Positions 52,447 through 61,040 of a stretch of DNA of 64,000 nt are shown here, piece by piece. Origin of the DNA: JABCYV01 sp035512155 (GTDB lineage Bacteria; Acidobacteriota; Terriglobia; Terriglobales; Acidobacteriaceae). Within the stretch, counting starts at the first letter, position 1; each line of letters opens with the position of its first letter. The DNA is taken from the NCBI GenBank assembly GCA_035512155.1, contig DATKEN010000080.1, forward strand, positions 1 through 64,000. Reading direction: 5' to 3'. The notes beneath the pieces are model-generated. The model was not told the origin of the DNA and searched no databases. It was given only the letters and a program-made list of their open reading frames with translations. A program made the position numbers and the translations under genes.

Positions 52447-53205
52447 TTAGAAACTGTCAGCCCGGGCGGCACGGTGCCCCTCGATCACCAGCCGAATGAG
52501 CTCCGTGACTTCATCGACCGGCAGGTCCCCGTTCACCGAAACCAGCCGTCCTTGCCGCTCATAGTATTCCGCCACCGGTTTCGTCTGGACCTCATACGCG
52601 GTCAGACGTTCCCGGATCACCTCGTCGCGGTCATCATCGCGAGTTACCAGCCTGGAACCATCAAGATCACAGGTGTCAGGGACACGGGGCGGCTGCAGAT
52701 AGACGTTATAGATGTGTCCGTTGGCGAGACAAGTCCTACGTCCGGTAAGCCGATGCAGTAATTGATTATAGTCCACGTCGATGCGTATCACAATCGGCGC
52801 GCATCTTCCCGGCCGGTCCCGATTGTCAAAGAACTCATTCTCCAGAAACGCGTCGAGCCATCCGGCCTGGGCCGGAGTGCGCGGAAACCCATCCAGGACA
52901 AATCCAGGATCGCAATCCACCTGGCGCAACCGCTGCGCCACCATGTCGTAGATCAATTCGTCCGGCACCAACTCGCCGCGCGCCATGACATCCTTGGCCT
53001 GCAACCCCAGCGGCGTATGGCGTTGCACGTTGTCCCGCAAGAGATCCCCGGTAGAGATCTGGGGGATGCCGTAGCGCTCGGCGATGCGCTTGGCCTGTGT
53101 GCCTTTGCCGGCACCGGGTGACCCGAGCAAGATGATGGGTCCGATGCCGCGCGAGCTTCCATCCGCCATCGAGCTGGCCCCCAAGCCTCCCGATTCCAAT
53201 TTCAT
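52447..53205 (-). CDS. adk: Adenylate kinase
   Basis: 252 residues from ATG 53205 (ATG 53169 is an alternative; TTG 53247 unlikely). P-loop GSPGAGKGTQAKRIAERYG, FVLDGFPRTPAQAGWLD and LVTRDDDRDEVIRERL are diagnostic. It balances AMP, ADP and ATP. The LID has only TC...TCDLDG where zinc-type enzymes have C-x2-C...C-x2-C/D, so the zinc site is probably incomplete. The C-terminus extends slightly beyond the usual length (~215). Confidence 0.96.
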   Translation of the reverse strand: MKLESGGLGASSMADGSSRGIGPIILLGSPGAGKGTQAKRIAERYGIPQISTGDLLRDNVQRHTPLGLQAKDVMARGELVPDELIYDMVAQRLRQVDCDPGFVLDGFPRTPAQAGWLDAFLENEFFDNRDRPGRCAPIVIRIDVDYNQLLHRLTGRRTCLANGHIYNVYLQPPRVPDTCDLDGSRLVTRDDDRDEVIRERLTAYEVQTKPVAEYYERQGRLVSVNGDLPVDEVTELIRLVIEGHRAARADSF

Positions 53206-53263
53206 CCGGTCAGCTCGACGATGATTTCGTGCCGAACGGTACGGCAACCTGAGATTTCATTGA

Positions 53264-54649
53264 CTACCAACCGCGGCGACCCCGAATCCGTCCACTACGC
53301 GGGGTAAATCCATCGTAATGGCGCATGATGAGCTGCGCTTCAATCTGCGTGACTGTATCCATGGCCACGCCCACCACAATCAGCAACGACGTGCCGCCAA
53401 AGTAAAATGTGACCCCCAAACCATTCGTCATCCAGGCCGGGAGATGTTCAAACCATGAACCCAAAACACCCGGCAAATGGTTCAAGTGGATACCAGCGAT
53501 CATCCACTCCGGAATGAAGGAGATGATGATCAGATACAGCGCCCCGACGAGCGTAATTCGGGTCAGGATTTCGTTGATGTTGTCCGCCGTGCGCTTGCCT
53601 GGCCGGATGCCGGGAATAAACCCCCCATACTTCCGCATATTGTCGGCGACTTCGTTGGGGTTGAAGACGATGGAGACGTAGAAGTAAGCGAAAAAGATGA
53701 TCCCCACTGCGTATAAGAACGTGTAGAGCGGTTCGCCCCATTTGAGCGCATCCAAGATCGGACCAATCACACGATTGGAGTGCAAAGCGTACAACGCGGT
53801 TTGTGGCAGAGTCAGGATCGACGAGGCAAAGATAACCGGCATCACGCCGCCGGCGTTGACCCGCAGGGGCAGGTGAGTAGACTGGCCGCCCATCACTTTG
53901 CGTCCTACTACGCGCTTGGCGTACTGCACCGGAATGCGCCGCTCACTGCGCTCCACATAAACGATAAAAGCCACCACCACGACCATCATTGCGACCAGCA
54001 ATATCATGGCTGGCGCGGTGAAGACGCCCCAGGCATTGTTGTGCACCTTGTCGTAAAGATCGAACACACCGCGCGGCAATCCCACCACAATGCCGGAAAA
54101 GATCAGCAAAGACATGCCGTTGCCGACGCCGCGTTCCGTAATCTGCTCGCCCAGCCACATGATGAAGGCGCTCCCTGTGGTCAGGGTCAGCATGGTCATC
54201 AGAATGAACCCGATGCCCGGATGGATTACAAAATCACCGCCCTTTTGCAGGCTGAGGGCGATACCAAATGACTGGACGGCGCTCAGAATCACGGTCAGAT
54301 AGCGGGTCCACTGCGTGATCTTCTTGCGTCCCAGTTCGCCTTCCTTCTGCAGCTTGGCCAGCGGCTCATAAACCACGGTCAAAAGTTGCAGGATGATCGA
54401 GGCCGTGATGTAGGGCATGATGCCCAGGGCGAAAACCGTAAGCCGGCGGAGGTTTCCGCCGCTGAACAGGTCGACAAAGCCGAGCAAGGAGCCGCGGTTC
54501 TGCTCGAAATATTGCTGCAGCTTATCAGTGTTGATCCCCGGCGTAGGAATGTGGCCGCCCAAGCGATACACCGCCAGCATGGCCAAGGTAAAACCGATGC
54601 GTCGGCGCAGGTCAGGAATACGAAAGACGTTGGCCAGTTTCTCGAACAT
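53264..54649 (-). CDS. secY: Protein translocase subunit SecY
   Basis: 461 residues, ten membrane segments. RIPDLRRRIGFTLAMLAVYRLGGHIPTPGI at the start and the cytoplasmic loop IPVQYAKRVVGRKVMGGQSTHLPLRVN and FRGxxP-type MRHYDGFTPRSGRIRGRRGW at the end. The export channel. Its ATG directly follows the rplO stop. Confidence 0.98.
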   Translation of the reverse strand: MFEKLANVFRIPDLRRRIGFTLAMLAVYRLGGHIPTPGINTDKLQQYFEQNRGSLLGFVDLFSGGNLRRLTVFALGIMPYITASIILQLLTVVYEPLAKLQKEGELGRKKITQWTRYLTVILSAVQSFGIALSLQKGGDFVIHPGIGFILMTMLTLTTGSAFIMWLGEQITERGVGNGMSLLIFSGIVVGLPRGVFDLYDKVHNNAWGVFTAPAMILLVAMMVVVVAFIVYVERSERRIPVQYAKRVVGRKVMGGQSTHLPLRVNAGGVMPVIFASSILTLPQTALYALHSNRVIGPILDALKWGEPLYTFLYAVGIIFFAYFYVSIVFNPNEVADNMRKYGGFIPGIRPGKRTADNINEILTRITLVGALYLIIISFIPEWMIAGIHLNHLPGVLGSWFEHLPAWMTNGLGVTFYFGGTSLLIVVGVAMDTVTQIEAQLIMRHYDGFTPRSGRIRGRRGW

Positions 54650-55087
54650 TTACTGCAAGACCTCAAACTTGCCGCCAGCTTTGGTGATTTTCTCCTGGGC
54701 CGATTTAGAGAACTTGTGGGCGTGCACGGTGAGTGCGACCGAAAGAACTCCATCTCCCAGGATTTTGACGGGATGTTTGGTCTTGATCACACCCGCTTTG
54801 CGCAAGACGTCGGGGGTGATGGTTGCTTCACCCAGTCCGGCCAGCTTTTCCAGGTTCACAATATTGAATTCCTTGCGGAAAATGTTCGTGAACCCGCGCT
54901 TGGGCATGCGGCGATGCAGCGGCATCTGGCCGCCTTCAAAGCCACGCATCATGCGCGAACCGCTGCGCGAGCGTTGACCTTTGTGTCCCCGGGTGGAGGT
55001 CTTGCCCATGCCCGAGCCCATGCCGCGGCCCACGCGCTTCTTATTTTCCGCTGCCTTCTTCGGCGCTCGAAGATTGGATAAATTCAT
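54650..55087 (-). CDS. rplO: 50S ribosomal protein L15
   Basis: 145 residues: MNLSNLRAPKKAAENKKRVGRGMGSGMGKTSTRGHKGQRSRSG is the conserved start. Frame continues to 55186 through the word repeat but ATG 55087 is correct. TAA abuts the secY ATG, indicating coupling. Confidence 0.97.
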   Translation of the reverse strand: MNLSNLRAPKKAAENKKRVGRGMGSGMGKTSTRGHKGQRSRSGSRMMRGFEGGQMPLHRRMPKRGFTNIFRKEFNIVNLEKLAGLGEATITPDVLRKAGVIKTKHPVKILGDGVLSVALTVHAHKFSKSAQEKITKAGGKFEVLQ

Positions 55088-55102
55088 GACTTTTCCGATC
55101 GG

Positions 55103-55175
55103 TTCCAGGTCTTGGGTGTTAGGTCTCAGGTTCCAGGTCTCAGGTCTTTGACACCTAACACCAGACACCTGATAC
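55103..55175. repeat. Self-complementary word repeat (GGTCTCAGG word)
   Basis: CCAGGTCTTGGGTGTTAGGTCTCAGG... is answered by GACACCTAACACCAGACACC. The arms pair through GGTGTTAGGTGTC-like segments. Fills the rpmD-rplO gap. Confidence 0.8.
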
Positions 55176-55379
55176 CTACTGCACAATCTCCACCAGATGC
55201 GGCACCTTGGCCACCATGCCGCGAATGGCGGCAGTGTCCGGGCGCTCGACCACCTGGTTCAGCCGGGTAAAACCCAGACCTTTGATCACCAGCTTTTGTT
55301 TAACCGGGGCACAGATGGCGGACCGCACCCACTTCAGGTGCAGCTTGCCGCCGTCCGGACTTGATTTCTTCGCTGTCAT
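55176..55379 (-). CDS. rpmD: 50S ribosomal protein L30
   Basis: 67 residues: KLHLKWVRSAICAPVKQKLVIKGLGFTRLNQVVERPDTAAIRGMVAKVPHLVEI is L30. A short Lys/Ser/Gly-rich N-terminus. GAGG 8 nt before the ATG. Confidence 0.96.
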   Translation of the reverse strand: MTAKKSSPDGGKLHLKWVRSAICAPVKQKLVIKGLGFTRLNQVVERPDTAAIRGMVAKVPHLVEIVQ

Positions 55380-55421
55380 TTCAATTCCTCACGTTCAACC
55401 GGCGAGACAGCCGGCGCTATC

Positions 55422-55931
55422 CTAAAGTTCCTGCACCGACTTGCCGCGCATGGCGGCCACGTCCTCGCGGTTCTTCAGCCGCTTGAGGGCATCAAAAGTC
55501 GCCTTAATCACGTTGTGCGGGTTGGTGGTGCCAATCGATTTGGTGAGAACGTTCTGCACTCCCGCCGAAGTCATGACCGCGCGCACCGCTCCACCGGCAA
55601 TAACACCTGTACCTTCCGCCGCGGGCTTGAGCAGCACCATGCCCGAGCCGAATCTTCCCAGCACGGTGTGTGGAATGCTGGTCTGAGTGAGATTGACCCT
55701 CACCAGATTCTTCTTCGCTGACTCAATTCCCTTGCGGATAGCCTGAGGAACTTCCTTCGCTTTCCCCGAGCCGTATCCGACCACCGCGGCGCTGGGATCT
55801 CCGACCACAACCAAAGCTGCAAATGAGAGATTCTTGCCTCCCTTGACCACCTTGGTCACACGATTGATAGCTACCACCTGGTCCTTGAGCTGGTACGAAC
55901 CCGCATCGAGCTTTTTAATAATTGTTGGCAT
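55422..55931 (-). CDS. rpsE: 30S ribosomal protein S5
   Basis: 169 residues. DQVVAINRVTKVVKGGKNLSFAALVVVGD (double-stranded RNA-binding front) and GTGVIAGGAVRAVMTSAGVQNVLTKSIGTTNPHNVIKAT (rear) are diagnostic. Role in decoding accuracy. Confidence 0.97.
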   Translation of the reverse strand: MPTIIKKLDAGSYQLKDQVVAINRVTKVVKGGKNLSFAALVVVGDPSAAVVGYGSGKAKEVPQAIRKGIESAKKNLVRVNLTQTSIPHTVLGRFGSGMVLLKPAAEGTGVIAGGAVRAVMTSAGVQNVLTKSIGTTNPHNVIKATFDALKRLKNREDVAAMRGKSVQEL

Positions 55932-55954
55932 TGCCTCTCGTTTTCTTTTTTTTG

Positions 55955-56323
55955 CTAGAACTGCAATCCGGCTTCACGGGCGGCATCGGCCAGGGCCTTC
56001 ACACGTCCGTGATAGATGTAACCGCCGCGATCGAACACAACTTTGGTAATTCCCTTAGCCTTGGCACGTTCGGCGATGGTTTTGCCCACAGTCTTGGCCG
56101 CGGCGACGTTTCCGCCAGTCCGCCGCTGGCCCTTCTCTCCACCCTCGGCAGAATGAGCCGCGATCAGGGTTTCGCCCTTGAGGTCGTCGATCAACTGCAC
56201 GTAAATGTGGTTCAGTGAACGATAGACGTTCAGCCGCGGACGCTCGGCCGTGCCGAGGATCTTTTTGCGGATGCGTTCGTGAACGTGCCGCCGATTTTGA
56301 TTTTTAGATGACTGCGTAAGCAT
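55955..56323 (-). CDS. rplR: 50S ribosomal protein L18
   Basis: 122 residues: RRHVHERIRKKILGTAERPRLNVYRSLNHIYVQLIDD, KVVFDRGGYIYHGRVKALADAAREAGLQF. Binds 5S rRNA. ATG 56323 with AAGGA 8 nt upstream; this AAGGA lies inside the word repeat. The frame back to 56422 is repeat-encoded. Confidence 0.96.
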   Translation of the reverse strand: MLTQSSKNQNRRHVHERIRKKILGTAERPRLNVYRSLNHIYVQLIDDLKGETLIAAHSAEGGEKGQRRTGGNVAAAKTVGKTIAERAKAKGITKVVFDRGGYIYHGRVKALADAAREAGLQF

Positions 56324-56324
56324 G

Positions 56325-56440
56325 ACGTTGGTCCTTAGTCGTTCGTCGTTGGTCCTTGGTCGTCGGTCGTTGGTCGAAACTATCTGATCAATTAGCGTTG
56401 GCAATATTTTGGCTTTGGCCAACGACGAACGACCGACGAC
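56325..56440. repeat. Self-complementary word repeat (GTCGTTGG word)
   Basis: Several GTCGTTGGTC/GTCGTCGGTC words (56325-56375) are answered by AACGACGAACGACCGACGAC (56420-56440). About 20 bp pair around a long AT-rich loop. Fills the rplF-rplR gap and carries the rplR ribosome site. Confidence 0.8.
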
Positions 56441-56448
56441 TTGCGCCG

Positions 56449-56988
56449 CTATTTTGCTCCGGTCTTCCCAACCTTCTTCTTCAAGCGCTCGCCCGCGTAA
56501 CGCACACCCTTATTCTTGTACGGGTCGGGCGGACGCAAGCTACGCATTTCGGCGGCGACCTGTCCCACCTTCTGGCGATCGATGCCGCTTACCGTCAGCT
56601 TGGTCTGCTTGGGATCGACCGCCACTTCAATGCCGGCGGGAAGCGGATACTCAATCGGATGCGAATATCCCAAGCTGAACACAACCGTGCCCTTGCCCTT
56701 CAATTCGGCGCGGTAACCGATGCCGACAATTTCCAGTTCGCGGGTCCAACCTTTGGTGACGCCTTCGACAGCGTTGTTGACCAGAGCGCGAGCCAGGCCA
56801 TGGACGGCGGCCTGCGAGTCGTTCTCACGGATGGCCACCAGGTTGCCGTTCTGCTGCTCCATGTGGATGCCCGCAGGCAGTTGCGTATCCAACTTGCCTT
56901 TTGGGCCCAGCACGGCAACCGCGTTGCCTTCGATTTTGACCGTTACTCCCTTGGGCAGCGGGATCGGTTTTCTTCCAATTCGTGACAT
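56449..56988 (-). CDS. rplF: 50S ribosomal protein L6
   Basis: 179 residues, two related domains: MSRIGRKPIPLPKGVTVKIEGNAVAVLGPKGKL and PDPYKNKGVRYAGERLKKKVGK. Near the GTPase centre. Start follows CTGAGAGCTACTT, a word-repeat leader shared with rplP, rpsS and rplB. Confidence 0.97.
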   Translation of the reverse strand: MSRIGRKPIPLPKGVTVKIEGNAVAVLGPKGKLDTQLPAGIHMEQQNGNLVAIRENDSQAAVHGLARALVNNAVEGVTKGWTRELEIVGIGYRAELKGKGTVVFSLGYSHPIEYPLPAGIEVAVDPKQTKLTVSGIDRQKVGQVAAEMRSLRPPDPYKNKGVRYAGERLKKKVGKTGAK

Positions 56989-56990
56989 AA

Positions 56991-57074
56991 GTAGCTCTCA
57001 GCTCTCAGTTCTCAGCTCTCAGCCTGCATCGCCGTCTTTCCTGATAGCTGACGGCTGATGGCTGAAAGCTGGTT
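56991..57074. repeat. Self-complementary word repeat (CAGCTCTCAG word)
   Basis: CAGCTCTCAGTTCTCAGCTC (from about 56996) is answered by TAGCTGACGGCTGATGGCTG (to 57074). Fills the rpsH-rplF gap. Confidence 0.8.
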
Positions 57075-57076
57075 TT

Positions 57077-57475
57077 CTACCAAATCTCGCACAACAGTTC
57101 GCCGCCGACGCCTTCCTTCCGTGCCTGGCGCCCGGTCATCACGCCCCGCGGCGTGGTGAGAATGTTGATGCCCATGCCGCCGAGCACCCGTGGAATCTCA
57201 GTGCGCCGCACATACACGCGGCAACCGGGGCGAGAAACGCGCTCCACCTTTGAAATGGCGGCTTCGTTGTTGTGGCCGTACTTCAAGTAGATGCGCAGGA
57301 CCTTGTGGCCTTCCTCTTCAGTGGCTTTGAAGTTGGAGACGTAGCCCTCCTCTTTGAGGATGCGGGCGATCTCCAGCTTCAGCTTGGAAGCGGGAACATC
57401 AACCTTCTGATGACGGGCGCTAATTGCGTTGCGAATTCGCGCCAACATGTCTGCGACCGGATCGGTCAACCTCAT
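57077..57475 (-). CDS. rpsH: 30S ribosomal protein S8
   Basis: 132 residues: MRLTDPVADMLARIRNAISARHQKVDVPASKLK, and the rRNA-binding end SRPGCRVYVRRTEIPRVLGGMGINILTTPRGVMTGRQARKEGVGGELLCEIW. ATG 57475 is preceded by GAGGAG; TTG 57493 lies on that site and is not used. Confidence 0.97.
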   Translation of the reverse strand: MRLTDPVADMLARIRNAISARHQKVDVPASKLKLEIARILKEEGYVSNFKATEEEGHKVLRIYLKYGHNNEAAISKVERVSRPGCRVYVRRTEIPRVLGGMGINILTTPRGVMTGRQARKEGVGGELLCEIW

Positions 57476-57565
57476 CGCTTTGCTTCTCCTCAATCGCCCG
57501 TTTGCTTCAGCCCTATCTGCTCGAAGCTGAAGAACCCGCGGCGACGTTGCTTACTGCTGAACTCA

Positions 57566-57787
57566 TTACCAGGACGACTTCGAAACCCCGGGGATTTCCC
57601 CGCGCAAGGCCAGACCGCGGAAACATAGGCGGCACAACCCGAACTTGCGCAAATAGGCGCGCGGACGTCCGCAAAGTTTGCAGCGGTTGTGCCTGCGCGA
57701 AGAAAACTTCGGTTTCGGCCCTTTGCCTCGCGCATCGTCAAATTTCTTCTCGATCTTCGCGTCTTTAACTCGTTTTGCTGTAGTCAA
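57566..57787 (-). CDS. rpsN: 30S ribosomal protein S14 type Z
   Basis: 73 residues. Zinc ligands C36-x2-C39 and C52-x2-C55 in NRCKLCGRPRAYLRKFGLCRLCFRGLALRGEIPGVSKSSW. About 12 residues longer at the N-terminus than the usual 61. TTG start fixed by AGGAG 6 nt upstream. Confidence 0.95.
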   Translation of the reverse strand: MTTAKRVKDAKIEKKFDDARGKGPKPKFSSRRHNRCKLCGRPRAYLRKFGLCRLCFRGLALRGEIPGVSKSSW

Positions 57788-57845
57788 CTTAGCTCCTAGC
57801 TTTCATGCTGCTTTAAGTCTTTGCTCCTGGCTCCCTGCTTCTGCA
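57788..57845. repeat. Weak word repeat (AGGAGC word)
   Basis: On the coding strand the rplE-rpsN gap reads GGGAGCCAGGAGC ... CTAGGAGC, so the repeated word itself contains the Shine-Dalgarno core used by rpsN. No strong complementary arm. Confidence 0.45.
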
Positions 57846-57853
57846 TTCCTTTT

Positions 57854-58477
57854 TTAGGCCCGGAACGGCATCCCCATGTGTTTGAGCAATGCCCGCGCCT
57901 GATCGTCGTTGCGCGCTGTAGTCACAATGGTGATGTTCATGCCCTTGAGTTTGTCCACCTTGGCATAATCGATCTCCGGGAAAATCAACTGATCATGCAG
58001 GCCAAGCGTGTAGTTTCCCCGGCCGTCAAAAGATTTGGTCGAGACTCCGCGAAAATCGCGCACCCGGGCTAGAACCACGTTCACCAGACGATCGAAGAAT
58101 TCGTACATGCGGTCACCGCGCAGCGTGACCATCGCTCCGATGGGCTGCCCTTCACGCACCTTAAAAGCCGCAATCGATTTCTTGGCTCGGGTCACCACCG
58201 GCTTCTGGCCGGTGATCTGACCCAGTTCATTGACCGCCGGATCGAGGACTTTGGCATTCTGCGTGGCCTCGCCCACACCCATATTGACCACGATCTTGTG
58301 CAGATGCGGTACAGCCATCGGATTCTTCAACTCGAATTCCTTCATCAACGCCGGCGCAACCTCGGCCTTGAAACGGGCCTTCAGGCGTGGCGGCTCCTTG
58401 GCGCTATGCCGCGCCACAACTGGCACCTTTGCCTCTTGCTGCTTTTCGCCTTGTTTGTCCTTCTTCTCTTTTGCCAT
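57854..58477 (-). CDS. rplE: 50S ribosomal protein L5
   Basis: 207 residues, with a charged N-terminal extension of about 25 (MAKEKKDKQGEKQQEAKVPVV). Core: NPMAVPHLHKIVVNMGVGEATQNAKVLDPAVNELGQITGQKPVVTRAKKSIAAFKVREG and FPEIDYAKVDKLKGMNITIVTTA. Binds 5S rRNA. Confidence 0.97.
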   Translation of the reverse strand: MAKEKKDKQGEKQQEAKVPVVARHSAKEPPRLKARFKAEVAPALMKEFELKNPMAVPHLHKIVVNMGVGEATQNAKVLDPAVNELGQITGQKPVVTRAKKSIAAFKVREGQPIGAMVTLRGDRMYEFFDRLVNVVLARVRDFRGVSTKSFDGRGNYTLGLHDQLIFPEIDYAKVDKLKGMNITIVTTARNDDQARALLKHMGMPFRA

Positions 58478-58517
58478 GGTTCAGTTACTTTCTCTTGGAA
58501 TAGCTTTCACCTATCAG

Positions 58518-58859
58518 CTATTTATCCAACGTTGTTCCGCACTTCTTGCACACCCGCACTTTGCGATCACCGCGCACCTCATGTCCGATGCGAACCGGGC
58601 CGCAGGTGGCACACAGCAGTTGCACGTTGGAGATTGCTATGCGGCTCTCCTGCTCGGCAATTCCGCCCTTCACGTTGCGCTGTGGATTTGGACGCACGTG
58701 CTTCTTGACCAGCATCACGTGCTCGACCAGGACCTTGGCATCGTTGGGGAATACGCGCAGCACGCGACCTTCTTTGCCCTTGTCGCGCCCTGTGATCACC
58801 TTGACGGTGTCATTGCGGCGAATATCAACTCGTTTATGTTCTCGGATTGCGGTTCTCAT
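58518..58859 (-). CDS. rplX: 50S ribosomal protein L24
   Basis: 113 residues. KOW motif in DTVKVITGRDKGKEGRVLRVFPNDAKVLVEHVMLVKKHVRPN; C-terminal C-x2-C pairs (LLCATCGP, VRVCKKCG) suggest a zinc site. Assembly initiator of the large subunit. Confidence 0.97.
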   Translation of the reverse strand: MRTAIREHKRVDIRRNDTVKVITGRDKGKEGRVLRVFPNDAKVLVEHVMLVKKHVRPNPQRNVKGGIAEQESRIAISNVQLLCATCGPVRIGHEVRGDRKVRVCKKCGTTLDK

Positions 58860-58879
58860 TGCTAACCTTGTTCTTCGTT

Positions 58880-58947
58880 ATCAGGTCCCAGGTATCAGGT
58901 CCCAGGTCCCAAAAACCTGAGACCTGGCACCTCAGACCTAAGACCTT
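58880..58947. repeat. Self-complementary word repeat (GGTCCCAGG word)
   Basis: ATCAGGTCCCAGGT twice, then AAAA, then ACCTGAGACCTGGCACCTCAGACC. The arms pair over about 28 positions with mismatches around a very short A-loop. Fills the rplN-rplX gap. Confidence 0.85.
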
Positions 58948-58951
58948 TGCC

Positions 58952-59323
58952 TTACAAAACTTCCGGCGCCAGCGATACAATCTTCAGAAATTTCTTCTCG
59001 CGTAACTCGCGGGCCACAGGCCCGAACACGCGGGTTCCAACCGGTTCGCCGGCATCGTTGATCAGCACCGCGGCATTCTGATCAAAGCGGATGTAGGTGC
59101 CGTCACGGCGGCGATGTTCCTTGCGCGTGCGCACAATCACGGCCTTTACGACTTTGCCCTTTTGTACCTGACCATCAGGCGCCGCTTCCTTCACGCTGGC
59201 CGTGACCACGTCCCCCAAGCCCGCGCGCAACCCAGTCGCGCCACCGAGCGGCAGGATCATTTGCAGCTTGCGAGCGCCAGAGTTGTCGGCGACCTCGAGC
59301 ATGCTTCTCATCATCACTGCCAT
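58952..59323 (-). CDS. rplN: 50S ribosomal protein L14
   Basis: 123 residues: MLEVADNSGARKLQMILPLGG, GVVTASVKEA-like VVTASVKEAAPDGQVQKGKVVKAVIVRTRKEHRR, FDQNAAVLINDAGEPVGTRVFGPVARELR. Part of bridge B5/B8. AGGAG before the ATG. First gene of the spc block. Confidence 0.98.
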   Translation of the reverse strand: MAVMMRSMLEVADNSGARKLQMILPLGGATGLRAGLGDVVTASVKEAAPDGQVQKGKVVKAVIVRTRKEHRRRDGTYIRFDQNAAVLINDAGEPVGTRVFGPVARELREKKFLKIVSLAPEVL

Positions 59324-59347
59324 AATCGATCTCCTGTATGCCTCGGA

Positions 59348-59671
59348 TTACTTTATCTCCGCGGCCGTGTGTTCCGGCACCAGTGCGGTCTGACGGATAA
59401 TTTGCTTCAAGCGCCAGCGCTTCAGCTTGGAGAGCGGCCGGGTCTCCTCCAGACGCACGACATCGCCGATGTGGGCCTGGTTTGTCTCGTCGTGGGCATA
59501 AAACTTCTTCGCCTTCGAGACCACTCGACCGTAGAAGGGATGCGCCTTTTTGCGCACTACTTCCACCACAATGGTCTTTTTCATGCGGTTGGAAACGACC
59601 TCGCCGACGATTTCTTTGCGTCGGCCTGCCGCTTCCGCGGCCGGGCGCTGCTGTGCATTGGTTTCGGCCAT
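59348..59671 (-). CDS. rpsQ: 30S ribosomal protein S17
   Basis: 107 residues. Core KEIVGEVVSNRMKKTIVVEVVRKKAHPFYGRVVSKAKKFYAHDETNQAHIGDVVRLEETRPLSKLKRWRL. About 18 extra Ala/Gln-rich residues at the N-terminus. Two bases after rpmC. Confidence 0.97.
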   Translation of the reverse strand: MAETNAQQRPAAEAAGRRKEIVGEVVSNRMKKTIVVEVVRKKAHPFYGRVVSKAKKFYAHDETNQAHIGDVVRLEETRPLSKLKRWRLKQIIRQTALVPEHTAAEIK

Positions 59672-59673
59672 GA

Positions 59674-59886
59674 TTACTTCTTCTCCGTTGTGCCGGCGGC
59701 ACTGCCACGCTCGCGGGCGATGGTTTTCACTCGCGCGATGTCCTTGCGTAGACCGCGCATTTTCTTCAAGCTCTCCGTCTGCCCCATGTTGAGCTGAAAC
59801 TTCAGCTTGAAGAGCTGATCGTTGAGTTCGCGCTCCTGATGGCGAAGCTCATCGTCGGTTAAGTTGCGAACTTTCTCGGCTTTCAT
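59674..59886 (-). CDS. rpmC: 50S ribosomal protein L29
   Basis: 70 residues: MKAEKVRNLTDDELRHQERELNDQLFKLKFQLNMGQTESLKKMRGLRKDIARVKTIARER, a two-helix hairpin near the exit tunnel and contact of trigger factor. Confidence 0.97.
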   Translation of the reverse strand: MKAEKVRNLTDDELRHQERELNDQLFKLKFQLNMGQTESLKKMRGLRKDIARVKTIARERGSAAGTTEKK

Positions 59887-59888
59887 AA

Positions 59889-59912
59889 TCAGTTCCCAGT
59901 TCTCAGATCTTA
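59889..59912. repeat. Word-repeat spacer (CAGTTCTCAG word)
   Basis: AATCAGTTCCCAGTTCTCAG fills the 29-bp rplP-rpmC gap. The coding strand reads GAGAACTGGGAACTGATT then the rpmC ATG, so GGGA may serve as ribosome site. Confidence 0.6.
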
Positions 59913-59915
59913 GTT

Positions 59916-60335
<420 letters not shown>

Positions 60336-60337
60336 AA

Positions 60338-60360
60338 ATCAGCTCTCAGCTTTCAGCCGT
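60338..60360. repeat. Word-repeat spacer (CAGCTCTCAG word)
   Basis: AATCAGCTCTCAGCTTTCAG in the rpsC-rplP gap; on the coding strand CTGAAAGCTGAGAGCTGATTT runs into the rplP ATG. Confidence 0.7.
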
Positions 60361-60364
60361 TCTT

Positions 60365-61033
60365 TTAGAACGCGCCGGGCGCGCCCACCGTCTGTTCGCG
60401 TTTCTTCGCCGGCAAAATCTCGCCGCGATAAATCCAGCACTTCACTCCGATCACCCCATAGGTGGTGCGGGCTTCGGTGAAGCCGTAATCGATGTCGGCG
60501 CGCAGAGTGTGCAGCGGCAAACGTCCTTGCAGATACCATTCCGAACGGGCGATTTCGTTGCCGTTCAGACGTCCGCTGACCCGGACCTTAATCCCTTTGC
60601 AACCGAAGCGCAGCGCCGAATCCACTGATTTGCGCATGGCGCGGCGGAAGCCCACTCGCTTTTCCAGCTGCAGAGCGATCGACTCCGAAACCAGTTGCGC
60701 GTCCAATTCCGGCTTATGCACTTCTTGGATATCGATGTAGACCTCGCGTGAGGTGCGCTTCTGCACTTCCTGCTTGAGCTTGTCGATCTCGGCGCCTTTG
60801 CGTCCGATGATGATGCCGGGGCGCGCCGTCTTGATGATGACGCGGAGCTTGTTGCCTGGGCGCTCGACTTCGATGGAGCTGACGCCCGCCGATTTGAGCT
60901 TATCTTTCAGCTCGTTCTTCAGCTTGATGTCTTCGAGCAGCAGCTTGTCGTAATCCCGCTCGACAAACCAGCGCGACTTCCACGGCTTGGTATAGCCGAG
61001 GCGAAATCCGTAAGGATGAACCTTTTGTCCCAT
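60365..61033 (-). CDS. rpsC: 30S ribosomal protein S3
   Basis: 222 residues: MGQKVHPYGFRLGYTKPWKSRWFVERDYDKLL, KH domain VIIKTARPGIIIGRKGAEIDKLK, C-terminal GVIGVKCWIYRGEILPAKK. ATG 61033 with AGGAG 5 nt upstream; the frame to 61057 is not used. Part of the mRNA entry site. Confidence 0.98.
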   Translation of the reverse strand: MGQKVHPYGFRLGYTKPWKSRWFVERDYDKLLLEDIKLKNELKDKLKSAGVSSIEVERPGNKLRVIIKTARPGIIIGRKGAEIDKLKQEVQKRTSREVYIDIQEVHKPELDAQLVSESIALQLEKRVGFRRAMRKSVDSALRFGCKGIKVRVSGRLNGNEIARSEWYLQGRLPLHTLRADIDYGFTEARTTYGVIGVKCWIYRGEILPAKKREQTVGAPGAF

Positions 61034-61040
61034 ATTGCTC

